Shown in pieces: positions 1 to 6,687 of a DNA stretch of 64,000 nucleotides. This DNA is from Pseudomonadota bacterium (GTDB taxonomy: Bacteria; Pseudomonadota; Alphaproteobacteria; Caulobacterales; Caulobacteraceae), in NCBI GenBank assembly GCA_023386645.1, contig JAEWJI010000016.1:1-64000 (forward strand), written 5' to 3'. The number at the start of each line of letters is the position of its first letter. The first letter of the stretch is position 1. The notes under the pieces were generated by a model. It was not told the origin of the DNA. It saw nothing but the letters and a program-made list of their open reading frames with translations, and searched no databases. Both the position numbers and the translations under genes were made by a program.

Positions 1-52
1 GGGGTTTTTTTTTAAAAATTGGGGGGGGGGGGGCGGGGGCGGCCCACCGCCT
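1..52. other. Low-complexity contig edge
   Basis: The window opens with runs of G, T, A and again G (13 Gs in a row, then G-rich sequence), unlike anything else here. Bases 38-51 can form a small GGCGG/CCGCC hairpin just past the rplI stop, which may be the remains of the operon terminator. The homopolymers are more likely sequencing or assembly noise at a contig end than real sequence. No gene is supported here. Confidence 0.6.
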
Positions 53-84
53 TTGGGTAGTCTATTGCGCCGAGACGGCTGGGC

Positions 85-669
85 TCAGGCTTCCGAGCCG
101 AGCCCGTCCTGCTGGCCAGCGCCGCCCTCGACCATGTCGCGGGCCTGTTCGGCGGCCGCTTCGCGGTCTTCCTCGTAGGCGGAGCGAATGACGTCCTCGC
201 CCTTGGCCTGACGTTCGGCTTCATCGGCCGAGCGGGCGACGTTGATCTTGACTGTGGCGGTGACTTCGGCGTGCAGGCGCACCAGCACGTCGTGGACGCC
301 GAGGGTCTTGATGGCGGTATTGAGCACCACCTGCGACCGCTCCACCTTCCCGCCTTCGGCCTGGACGGCCTCGGCGACGTCGCGGCCGGCGACCGAGCCG
401 TACAGCTGGCCGGTTTCACCCGCCTGGCGGATCATGACGTAGGTCTGACCGTCGATCTTGTCGGCGATCTTCTGGGCGTCGGCCTTGTTCTTCTCGTTGC
501 GCTGCTCGATGGCGGCGCGGTCGAGTTCGAACTTCTCCAGATTCCTGGAGGTGGCGCGAAGGGCCTTGTCCCGCGGAAGCAGGAAGTTGCGGGCGAAGCC
601 GTCCTTGACGGTGACGACGTCGCCGATGGCGCCGAGGTTCTCGACGCGTTCGAGCAGAACGACCTTCAT
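85..669 (-). CDS. rplI: 50S ribosomal protein L9
   Basis: This is the large-subunit protein L9, which binds 23S rRNA near the L1 stalk. It begins with the typical L9 start MKVVLLERVENLG, followed by the VxDGFARNFLLPR signature, and has the long connecting helix and C-terminal RNA-binding domain. At 194 aa it is longer than the roughly 150 aa of E. coli L9. The extra length is an acidic, Ala/Glu-rich C-terminal tail from about residue 150, as is common in alphaproteobacteria. It is the last gene of the rpsF-rpsR-rplI operon, with a single base between it and the rpsR stop. Its downstream side falls into the low-quality contig edge, so the terminator cannot be judged. Confidence 0.97.
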   Translation of the reverse strand: MKVVLLERVENLGAIGDVVTVKDGFARNFLLPRDKALRATSRNLEKFELDRAAIEQRNEKNKADAQKIADKIDGQTYVMIRQAGETGQLYGSVAGRDVAEAVQAEGGKVERSQVVLNTAIKTLGVHDVLVRLHAEVTATVKINVARSADEAERQAKGEDVIRSAYEEDREAAAEQARDMVEGGAGQQDGLGSEA

Positions 670-670
670 C

Positions 671-949
671 TTACTTCACCACATACGGCAGGAGGGCCAG
701 GTAGCGAGCGCGCTTGATGGCCTTGGCCAGTTCGCGCTGCTTCTTCTGGGAGACGGCGGTGATGCGCGAGGGCACGATCTTGCCGCGTTCGGAGATGTAA
801 CGCTGCAGCAGCTTCACATCCTTGTAGTCGATCTTCGGCGCGCCTTCGCCCGAGAACGGGCAGGTCTTGCGGCGACGATAGAAGGGACGGCGGCCGGCGG
901 AGCCGGAGCCAGCCGGAGCGCCCGGAACGGGAGCGGTCGTATCGGTCAT
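671..949 (-). CDS. rpsR: 30S ribosomal protein S18
   Basis: This is small-subunit protein S18, which binds 16S rRNA in the platform as a heterodimer with S6. The conserved core is visible as KIDYKDVKLLQRYISERGKI, followed by PSRITAVSQKKQRELAKAIKRAR. A proline/glycine/arginine-rich N-terminal extension precedes the core and includes RRKTCPFSG, matching the RRK-C-F segment of the family. Its 92 aa is slightly longer than the usual 75-85 because of that extension. It lies between rpsF (11 bases upstream) and rplI (1 base downstream), the universal operon order. Confidence 0.97.
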   Translation of the reverse strand: MTDTTAPVPGAPAGSGSAGRRPFYRRRKTCPFSGEGAPKIDYKDVKLLQRYISERGKIVPSRITAVSQKKQRELAKAIKRARYLALLPYVVK

Positions 950-960
950 GGGTCTGGTCC

Positions 961-1344
961 TCAGATCTGGTCTTCGAAGCCGGTGCGCGGGCCGCGCTCG
1001 CGCTCGCGCTCACGCTCGCGTTCACGACGCGCCAGCAGCGGCGACAGTTCGAGGTCGAGCTCCTCGACGCGGACGGTCAGCCAACGCAGCACGTCTTCGT
1101 TGATCGACAGCTGACGCTCGACCTCGGCCATGGCGGCCGGAGGGGCGTCGACGGCGAGCAGCGAATAGTGCGCCTTGCGGTTCTTCTTGACCCGGTAGGT
1201 CAGGTTGCGCAGACCCCAGTACTCGATCTTGGCGACGGAACCGCCTTGTTCCTCGATCAGAGCCTTGATGGTGTCGTTCAGCGCCTCGGCCTGTTGCGCG
1301 CTGATGTCCTGGCGCGACATAACCGTGTGCTCGTAAAGAGCCAT
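961..1344 (-). CDS. rpsF: 30S ribosomal protein S6
   Basis: This is small-subunit protein S6, partner of S18. The start at 1344 gives MALYEHTVMSRQDIS, the normal family N-terminus, and has an AAGGGAGAA Shine-Dalgarno upstream. The longer open frame to 1509 would run through the promoter and is rejected. The protein is 127 aa with the KNRKAHYSLL core and VEELDLELSP near the end. Its C-terminus is a run of alternating Arg and Glu (LARRERERERERERGPR), encoded by a hexanucleotide repeat. It is the first gene of the rpsF-rpsR-rplI operon, behind a promoter at 1481-1509 and a leader of about 130 bases. Confidence 0.96.
   Translation of the reverse strand: MALYEHTVMSRQDISAQQAEALNDTIKALIEEQGGSVAKIEYWGLRNLTYRVKKNRKAHYSLLAVDAPPAAMAEVERQLSINEDVLRWLTVRVEELDLELSPLLARRERERERERERGPRTGFEDQI
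994..1026 (-). repeat. Hexanucleotide repeat in the S6 C-terminal tail
   Basis: About five copies of the unit CGCTCG (plus-strand reading, with point variants) encode the Arg-Glu dipeptide run at the end of S6. This is a coding microsatellite. Whole-unit slippage would stay in frame and only change the tail length. Confidence 0.75.
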
Positions 1345-1474
1345 GCGGTATTCTCCCTTGGTGGACGGCGGCGCGGCGGGACCGGGTAAGTCCGCGTCAC
1401 GATGGATCTTCGTCCGGCGGCCGGGAGTTTCCCGCCCCTTTGACGTTCCGAATGAAGACCGACGTCCTGGAAAG
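1345..1474 (-). promoter_or_regulatory. Long 5' leader of the rpsF operon
   Basis: The distance from the predicted transcription start (about 1474) to the rpsF ATG is roughly 130 bases, long for this tightly packed genome. It holds several GC-rich complementary segments and CCG-rich stretches. In many bacteria the rpsF leader binds the S6:S18 complex for feedback control. The length and position fit that idea, but I could not fold it against the known consensus. Confidence 0.35.
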
Positions 1475-1480
1475 CCGGGG

Positions 1481-1509
1481 CGTATAGGGGAAAAGGCCGC
1501 GCGCGGCAA
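1481..1509 (-). promoter_or_regulatory. Promoter of rpsF-rpsR-rplI
   Basis: On the minus strand there is a TTGCCG (-35, 1509-1504), a 17-base spacer and TATACG (-10, 1486-1481). Spacing is ideal for the housekeeping sigma factor, and the same architecture appears before ndk (TTGGCG, 17 bases, TATAAG). Confidence 0.65.
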
Positions 1510-1527
1510 GGCAGGCCGCGTCCGTCG

Positions 1528-2091
1528 TCAGCCCAGGCTTCGAGAGAACCAGCCGAGCGGGCCCGTACTGAGGACTAGGAAGGCGATGGCGTGCCACCAG
1601 CGCCGCCGCACGAATATCAGCGAGGCGAATACGGCCACCACGATCATGTCGACGAGGCGGTAGCTGAGGAAGCGCCCGATCTCACCGTTCATCGCGGCCT
1701 CCACGCCGCCGGTGATCAGGAGCCAGCCGAGGGTTGCGGTGAACAGACTCCAGAAATAGGGACCGTTGCGGTCGTAATAGGCGCGCAGGTCCAGGCCTTC
1801 GCCCGGAACCTTGTCCGGCAGGGCCGCCGAGGCGAGGAGGAACAGCAGGACCAGCACCACCAGCACCGGCAGGAATCGCCCGATGGTCATGGGTTCGCCG
1901 TCGGGGGTGTAGAGACTCCACCAGATCTGGATCAGGGTCAGGGCGACGAGCAGGGCCGCCAGCGGCGCCGCCCAGTCCCAGCGGATCGCGCGACCGGCCC
2001 GGATGAGCCGGTGCAGGCTCACCAGGATGTCGGTCATGGCCAGGCCGATGATGATCGACGCCAGCACCGACACATATTCGAATGCGCTCAT
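1528..2091 (-). CDS. Uncharacterised integral membrane protein
   Basis: The 187-aa product is very hydrophobic, with about five predicted membrane helices: residues about 5-25, 40-60, 72-92, 112-130 and 145-182. It starts MSAFEYVSVLASIIIGLAM and has a short segment LVSLHRLIR after the first helix. The start at 2091 has a good GGAGGGG Shine-Dalgarno. I recognise no enzymatic motif and do not assign a function. It is transcribed away from fabD, separated by about 120 bases, and lies upstream of the rpsF promoter on the same strand. Its function is unknown, though the membrane location is well supported. Confidence 0.8.
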   Translation of the reverse strand: MSAFEYVSVLASIIIGLAMTDILVSLHRLIRAGRAIRWDWAAPLAALLVALTLIQIWWSLYTPDGEPMTIGRFLPVLVVLVLLFLLASAALPDKVPGEGLDLRAYYDRNGPYFWSLFTATLGWLLITGGVEAAMNGEIGRFLSYRLVDMIVVAVFASLIFVRRRWWHAIAFLVLSTGPLGWFSRSLG

Positions 2092-2210
2092 GGTCCCCTC
2101 CGGGGCGCAGGCTAGACCGAGCGGCGCAACCGCGCCACCGGCCCGTCTTGCCCGGAAGGCGTAACGGGCCTACCCCTCCCGCGCTTCGCCAACCGCCGCA
2201 AGGACGCACG

Positions 2211-3155
2211 ATGACCCTCGCCCTCCTGTTCCCCGGACAAGGCAGCCAGAGCGTGGGCATGGGCGCGGCGCTGGCCGACGCTTTCGCCGCCGCTCGCGAC
2301 GTGTTCGCCGAGGTCGATGAAGCGCTGGGGCAGGACTTGTCGCGCCTCATGCGGGAAGGGCCGGAGGATCAACTGACACTGACCGAGAACGCCCAGCCGG
2401 CGCTGATGGCGGTATCGGTGGCGACAGCGCGCGTCCTGGATTCCGAGTTTGGCTTCGGCGTGGATCGCGCCGCCTTCGTGGCGGGACATTCGCTAGGCGA
2501 GTATTCAGCCCTGTGCGCGGCGGGGGCGATCAGCCTGTCCGACACCGCGCGGTTGCTGAAACTCAGGGGCCAGGCGATGCAACGGGCCGTTCCGGTGGGG
2601 CGAGGCGCCATGGCTTCGCTGATCGGACCCAAGACCGACCTGGCGCTGGCCGAGGCCGCCGCAGCCGCAGGCTCGGAAATCGGCGTCTGTGTCGTCGCCA
2701 ACGACAACAACAACGGCAATGTCGTGATCTCCGGCGACAAGTCAGCGGTGGATCGAGCCATCGAGAAAGCCAAAGAACTTGGCGCGCGAGCCATTCCGCT
2801 CAACGTCTCGGCGCCGTTCCATTGTCCGCTGATGCAGCCGGCAGCCGACGAGATGGCGGCGGCTTTGGCCGAGGCGCGTATCTCGGCACCGGTCGTGCCC
2901 GTAGTCGCTAACGTCACGGCGCGCCCCGAACACGACCCGGAGACGATCCGCCGCCTGCTGGTCGAGCAGGTCACCGGTCGCGTCCGCTGGCGTGAGAGCA
3001 TGGAGTGGATGGCAGGGGCCGGAGGGGTGACGCGCTTCGTCGAGATCGGCTCCGGCAAGGTCCTGACCGGCATGGCCAAACGCATAGCGCCCGAAGCGGA
3101 GAGCCTGGCCTTGAATGGACCTGAGGACCTGGCGGCTTTTGGCGCCACCCTGTGA
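2211..3155 (+). CDS. fabD: Malonyl-CoA:ACP transacylase
   Basis: FabD moves the malonyl group from CoA to acyl carrier protein, supplying the extender unit for fatty-acid synthesis in the cytoplasm. The start at 2211 gives MTLALLFPGQGSQSVGMG, the family N-terminus, with an AAGGA Shine-Dalgarno; the longer open frame from 2082 is rejected. The catalytic motif GHSLGE places the nucleophilic Ser at residue 94, and the partner His is residue 204 (APFHCP). The length of 314 aa is normal. It heads the fatty-acid block, but fabG is not next to it: an oxygenase gene and an opposite-strand methyltransferase gene lie between. Confidence 0.97.
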   Translation: MTLALLFPGQGSQSVGMGAALADAFAAARDVFAEVDEALGQDLSRLMREGPEDQLTLTENAQPALMAVSVATARVLDSEFGFGVDRAAFVAGHSLGEYSALCAAGAISLSDTARLLKLRGQAMQRAVPVGRGAMASLIGPKTDLALAEAAAAAGSEIGVCVVANDNNNGNVVISGDKSAVDRAIEKAKELGARAIPLNVSAPFHCPLMQPAADEMAAALAEARISAPVVPVVANVTARPEHDPETIRRLLVEQVTGRVRWRESMEWMAGAGGVTRFVEIGSGKVLTGMAKRIAPEAESLALNGPEDLAAFGATL

Positions 3156-3203
3156 AGTGATAAGGGTCTAGCCGCGCGCGACGACCCAGCGGAAGATTGA
3201 CTT

Positions 3204-4226
3204 ATGGCTGACCTGTTCCTCGATCCTCGGCTGAGCGATTATTATGTCGAGCGCGACTGGCGCTCGATCGAGCGCGACGACGCCGGTCGCGATCAGATCG
3301 TCGCCGACTTCCTGGAGGAGCGGATCGCGATCATTCACGGTCTGGATATCGACCGCATCGACTTCGATCTGCTGGAGACGGTCAAGTTTCCTCAGACCTG
3401 GGCGATGAAGAAGTTCCAGTTTCAGGCCCTTATCGACCAGGCGAAGGCCGGCGGTTCCGGGGCTCTGTATAACGAAGTCCTGCAATCCAGCTTCAAGGGT
3501 GACCGGGGACGCGTCGAAGCTTTCGTCGAGCAGCTGACCATCATCGACGGGATCGCGACGCGGGTGATCGACCGCGTCCTGGGTCATCTCCAGCTCAGCA
3601 ACATGATCAAGGTCGTGCGCTTCTGCGAAACCCGCATGGAAGCCTTGCACAACGACATCGATCCGTCGTCAGACGATCACGAGGCTTTCCGCTTCTATAT
3701 CAACCTGGACGCCTACCCGCGCATCTGGGCGACCAGCTACACCATTTCGGAGTTGATGCGCGAAGGTGGTCAGAAGCTATGCGCCGGCATTGACCCGGAA
3801 TGGCCCGCCGAGATGATCCTGAAGCGGGCGATCACCCGCGCCTACGGCGGCTGGAACCAGCGCGCCACGGAGCGTAAGGCGCCTCGGCATCAGGTTTATT
3901 TCGACCCAGGCGACGTCTGGATCGTCGATGGTCGCTCGGTCAGCCATCAGGTCATGTCCGGCCATCGGGTGCTGTCGGTCTATGTGAAGATTCCCCATGC
4001 CGGAAATCCTCAACTGACCCCTACGTTCGCTCAGAAGATCCGGTCCGGCTTGGCCGAGGGTCTGCAGCGGCCGGTCGGCTCCGAAACGGCGATCGTGAAC
4101 TACTTCATGCCCCAGGACATCACGAGCGCCAGCAACGTCAAGGAGGACTGGGCCACCGTGTTCGGGGAGACCCGGACTGGCCGCCTCCGCCGATTCGACG
4201 ACACGGGCCTGGCGCTCGCGGGCTGA
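3204..4226 (+). CDS. Putative Fe(II)/2-oxoglutarate-dependent oxygenase (KdoO-like)
   Basis: The 340-aa protein shows the pattern of a jelly-roll iron oxygenase. LHNDID (His149, Asp151) fits an HxD iron motif, followed by RFYINLDAYPRIW. A distal His (His248 in VDGRSVSH) sits just before GHRVLSVYVKIP, which could supply the oxoglutarate-binding Arg (255). This arrangement recalls Kdo 3-hydroxylases that hydroxylate the lipopolysaccharide inner core, but I judge this from the motif pattern only. There is no signal peptide, so it should act in the cytoplasm. A GGAAG Shine-Dalgarno precedes the start. It follows fabD by 48 bases and converges on an FkbM methyltransferase gene 11 bases away. The two may modify the same sugar or lipid. 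Confidence 0.5.
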   Translation: MADLFLDPRLSDYYVERDWRSIERDDAGRDQIVADFLEERIAIIHGLDIDRIDFDLLETVKFPQTWAMKKFQFQALIDQAKAGGSGALYNEVLQSSFKGDRGRVEAFVEQLTIIDGIATRVIDRVLGHLQLSNMIKVVRFCETRMEALHNDIDPSSDDHEAFRFYINLDAYPRIWATSYTISELMREGGQKLCAGIDPEWPAEMILKRAITRAYGGWNQRATERKAPRHQVYFDPGDVWIVDGRSVSHQVMSGHRVLSVYVKIPHAGNPQLTPTFAQKIRSGLAEGLQRPVGSETAIVNYFMPQDITSASNVKEDWATVFGETRTGRLRRFDDTGLALAG

Positions 4227-4237
4227 GCCCCGCGGGC

Positions 4238-5215
4238 TCAGCTCTCGATATAGGCCGGCGGATTCACGAGCTTACCCTCTCGGGTGTAGGGCGGGGAGTA
4301 GCGGGCCAGGAAGTCGCGGAACATGTCGCCGTAGGCGTCGTCCCGGTAGAAAATGTAGTTGAACCCGTCCTTGCGGATTCGGCGCAACTCCCGCACCCGG
4401 TCCGGATTCATGATCATCTGCCGGTTGGTGCACATCTGGTCGATTGAGTACTTCCAGCCGAGCGACTCCATGAACTCGATGATGGCCTCCGTTCCGTCGA
4501 GGCGATAATCGAGCTCCATCAGGGCGGTCTTCACGCCCGGATCCGCCAGCGTCTTCTTCGCGCCGGCGATGACCTTATTCTCCCAGCCATCGACATCGAC
4601 CTTGATGTGCTGAGGAATTTCCATGACGCCCTGGGCGACCAGGTCGTCGATGGCCACGGCGATCGAGCCCTGGGCGATGCGGTCTTCCGGCGCGATCGTC
4701 ACCTTCTCCGACCATTTCATCTCCTTCTTCCAGGAGTTCTCGCCGAAGTCGTGGTGCGAATGGCCGACGGTGAAGCCGCCCAGCAGCAGCTTGTCGATGG
4801 CGAACTTCTCGCTGGCCGCCGCGCAATAGGCCCGGACCCGACCATGCAGGCCGTTCAGGTAAATGTTCTTGTTCAGCTCGGCGTAGTTGAGCGCCTCAGG
4901 CTCGATGGACACCACGCGACAGCCCGTCATCACCGAAGCGTAGACGGTGTACATGCCGACGTTCGCGCCGATGTCGAGCATCAGGTCGTCCTTGTCGAAC
5001 GTCTCCAGATACGGGATCGTCGTCGGTTCCTTGGCGAAGATCGTCTGAACCCGTGCGAAGGATTGTCGAGAGTTGTCGCCCGTCGAGTAGCGGATCGTCT
5101 TGCCGTCCACTTCGATCTCATAACAGGGCAGGATCGCCAGATCGCGCTCGAATGTCTTCTTTACGACCTTGTCCAGCACACGAGGGGCGTGATCGAGGGT
5201 ATAGGCGATGGTCAT
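4238..5215 (-). CDS. FkbM family methyltransferase
   Basis: This is a predicted SAM-dependent O-methyltransferase of the FkbM type; such enzymes often methylate sugars or lipids. The SAM-binding glycine loop is clear as MLDIGANVGMYTV, followed by VVSIEPEALNYAELNKNI, and the later HIKVDVDGWENKVIAGA is typical of FkbM domains. The start at 5215 (MTIAYTLDHAP) is chosen because upstream codons in the open frame are low-quality proline/serine-rich sequence; the Shine-Dalgarno is weak either way. The length is 325 aa. It runs against the fab genes and is divergent from fabG, with 178 bases of shared upstream DNA. The substrate is unknown. Confidence 0.85.
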   Translation of the reverse strand: MTIAYTLDHAPRVLDKVVKKTFERDLAILPCYEIEVDGKTIRYSTGDNSRQSFARVQTIFAKEPTTIPYLETFDKDDLMLDIGANVGMYTVYASVMTGCRVVSIEPEALNYAELNKNIYLNGLHGRVRAYCAAASEKFAIDKLLLGGFTVGHSHHDFGENSWKKEMKWSEKVTIAPEDRIAQGSIAVAIDDLVAQGVMEIPQHIKVDVDGWENKVIAGAKKTLADPGVKTALMELDYRLDGTEAIIEFMESLGWKYSIDQMCTNRQMIMNPDRVRELRRIRKDGFNYIFYRDDAYGDMFRDFLARYSPPYTREGKLVNPPAYIES

Positions 5216-5393
5216 GGCGACGGGCCGGCTGCTTGATTTGAATGGAGGAATGGCGCCGGCCGATCGGACCGGGGAACTGGACGAGAGCTTTGGGCAAGGA
5301 AACGGTGGCGTCAAGCGCACCAAACGCGGTTCGATGCTTTCCAGCCTGTCAGGTCGTCCCTAGAATCGCCCTCTCAGGCTACAGGAATGCGAC

Positions 5394-6134
5394 ATGTTCG
5401 ATCTAACTGGAAAGACCGCCCTGGTGACCGGGGCCACGGGGGGCATCGGCGGGGCCGTGGCGCGGGCGCTGCATCAGCAGGGTGCGACGGTGGTGCTGTC
5501 CGGCACGCGCGAGGCGGTGCTTGCTGATCTGGCCGGTGAGCTGGGCGAACGCGCTCATTTCTCCGCCGCCAATCTGGGCGACGCGGCCTCGGTCGATGGG
5601 CTGGTGGCGGCCGCGGAAGCCGTGGCCGGCGCGCCGCTGGACATCCTGGTCGCCAACGCCGGGATCACCAAGGATGGCCTCCTGATGCGCATGAAGGACG
5701 AGGACTGGGATCAGGTCATCCGCATCAACCTCGAAAGCTATTTCCGCCTCGCGCGCGCGGCCGTGAAGGGAATGATGAAGCGACGTGCCGGCCGGATCAT
5801 TGGCGTGACTTCGGTGGTCGGCGTCACCGGCAATCCCGGCCAGGCCAACTATGCGGCCTCCAAGGCCGGCATGATCGGCTTCTCCAAATCGTTGGCCCAG
5901 GAAGTCGGCTCGCGCGGGATCACGGTCAACTGCATCGCACCCGGTTTCATCGCCTCGCCGATGACCGACGTGCTCAACGAGGGCCAGCGCGAGGCGATCC
6001 TGGGCCGAATTCCCGCTGGCCGACTGGGCGAAGGCGGAGAGATCGCGGCGGCCGCCGTATACCTGGCGTCGGATGAGGCGGCCTATGTGACGGGGCAGAC
6101 GCTGCACGTGAACGGCGGTATGGCGATGGTGTAG
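5394..6134 (+). CDS. fabG: 3-oxoacyl-ACP reductase
   Basis: FabG reduces 3-oxoacyl-ACP with NADPH in the first reductive step of fatty-acid elongation. It is a classical short-chain dehydrogenase: TGATGGIGGA nucleotide-binding loop at residues 12-21, NAG motif around 88-90, and the catalytic Ser140, Tyr153 and Lys157 (YAASK). The C-terminal HVNGGMAMV is standard for FabG. The length of 246 aa is normal. It is followed by acpP after 172 bases. It starts its own transcription unit or is read from a divergent promoter region shared with the FkbM gene at 5216-5393. Confidence 0.96.
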   Translation: MFDLTGKTALVTGATGGIGGAVARALHQQGATVVLSGTREAVLADLAGELGERAHFSAANLGDAASVDGLVAAAEAVAGAPLDILVANAGITKDGLLMRMKDEDWDQVIRINLESYFRLARAAVKGMMKRRAGRIIGVTSVVGVTGNPGQANYAASKAGMIGFSKSLAQEVGSRGITVNCIAPGFIASPMTDVLNEGQREAILGRIPAGRLGEGGEIAAAAVYLASDEAAYVTGQTLHVNGGMAMV

Positions 6135-6306
6135 GCGAAAGCTCACCAAGCGTAACAGGCGGCTTCCGCTATGCGGCGGCTGTGCTAAAGCGGCGGCAAC
6201 CGGGTGCGCGGATGCTCGTTATCCATTGCGCAAGCGGCGCCGTCGTGAGACGGCAAGGCAGAGAGACAACGCTGCTCCGGCGGCATCAGAAGGCAGAGAC
6301 AAAACA

Positions 6307-6546
6307 ATGTCCGATACCCTGGAACGCGTCCGCAAGATCGTCATCGACCACCTGGACGCCGATCCGGACAAGGTCACCGAAAAGGCCAGCTTCATCGACG
6401 ACCTGGGCGCCGATTCGCTCGACAACGTCGAACTGGTCATGGCCTTCGAGGAAGAGTTCGACGTCGAGATCCCGGATGACGCCGCCGAGCACATCCAGAC
6501 GGTCGGCGATGCGGTGAAGTTCATCGACGAGAAGCAGGCGGGCTGA
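6307..6546 (+). CDS. acpP: Acyl carrier protein
   Basis: This small acidic protein (79 aa) carries growing acyl chains on a phosphopantetheine arm. The attachment site is Ser37 in the invariant motif GADSLDNVELVM. The start MSDTLERV matches the family, so the longer basic frame from 6226 is rejected. The upstream region contains a small GCCGTC/GACGGC hairpin (6239-6254). It is followed at 140 bases by fabF, with a strong 18-bp hairpin in between that may set the relative expression of acpP and fabF. Confidence 0.98.
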   Translation: MSDTLERVRKIVIDHLDADPDKVTEKASFIDDLGADSLDNVELVMAFEEEFDVEIPDDAAEHIQTVGDAVKFIDEKQAG

Positions 6547-6604
6547 TCCCCGCCCCGCAACGGAGCGGAAAGGCGCGCCTGCCGCCCGCGGGATTTAAAG
6601 ACAC

Positions 6605-6647
6605 TGATGGCCGTTGCATGCCTTTCGCGGGCGTGCGGCGGCCATTA
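6605..6647 (+). terminator. Long hairpin between acpP and fabF (attenuator or terminator)
   Basis: Bases 6608-6622 pair with 6630-6644 without interruption (three G-U pairs), leaving a 7-base loop, and the stem extends three more pairs outward to 6605/6647. Only TTAATGTTT follows, not a strong U tract. The structure could partly terminate transcription after acpP, or protect the 3' end of a short, abundant acpP message. Confidence 0.6.
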
Positions 6648-6687
6648 ATGTTTGCGGCCAATGGATTCTGATCAGCGAGGAGCGGGC

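Noticed and set aside
6217..6230. DnaA box-like TTATCCATT upstream of acpP
   Set aside because: It is a single partial match with no cluster or AT-rich unwinding region nearby.
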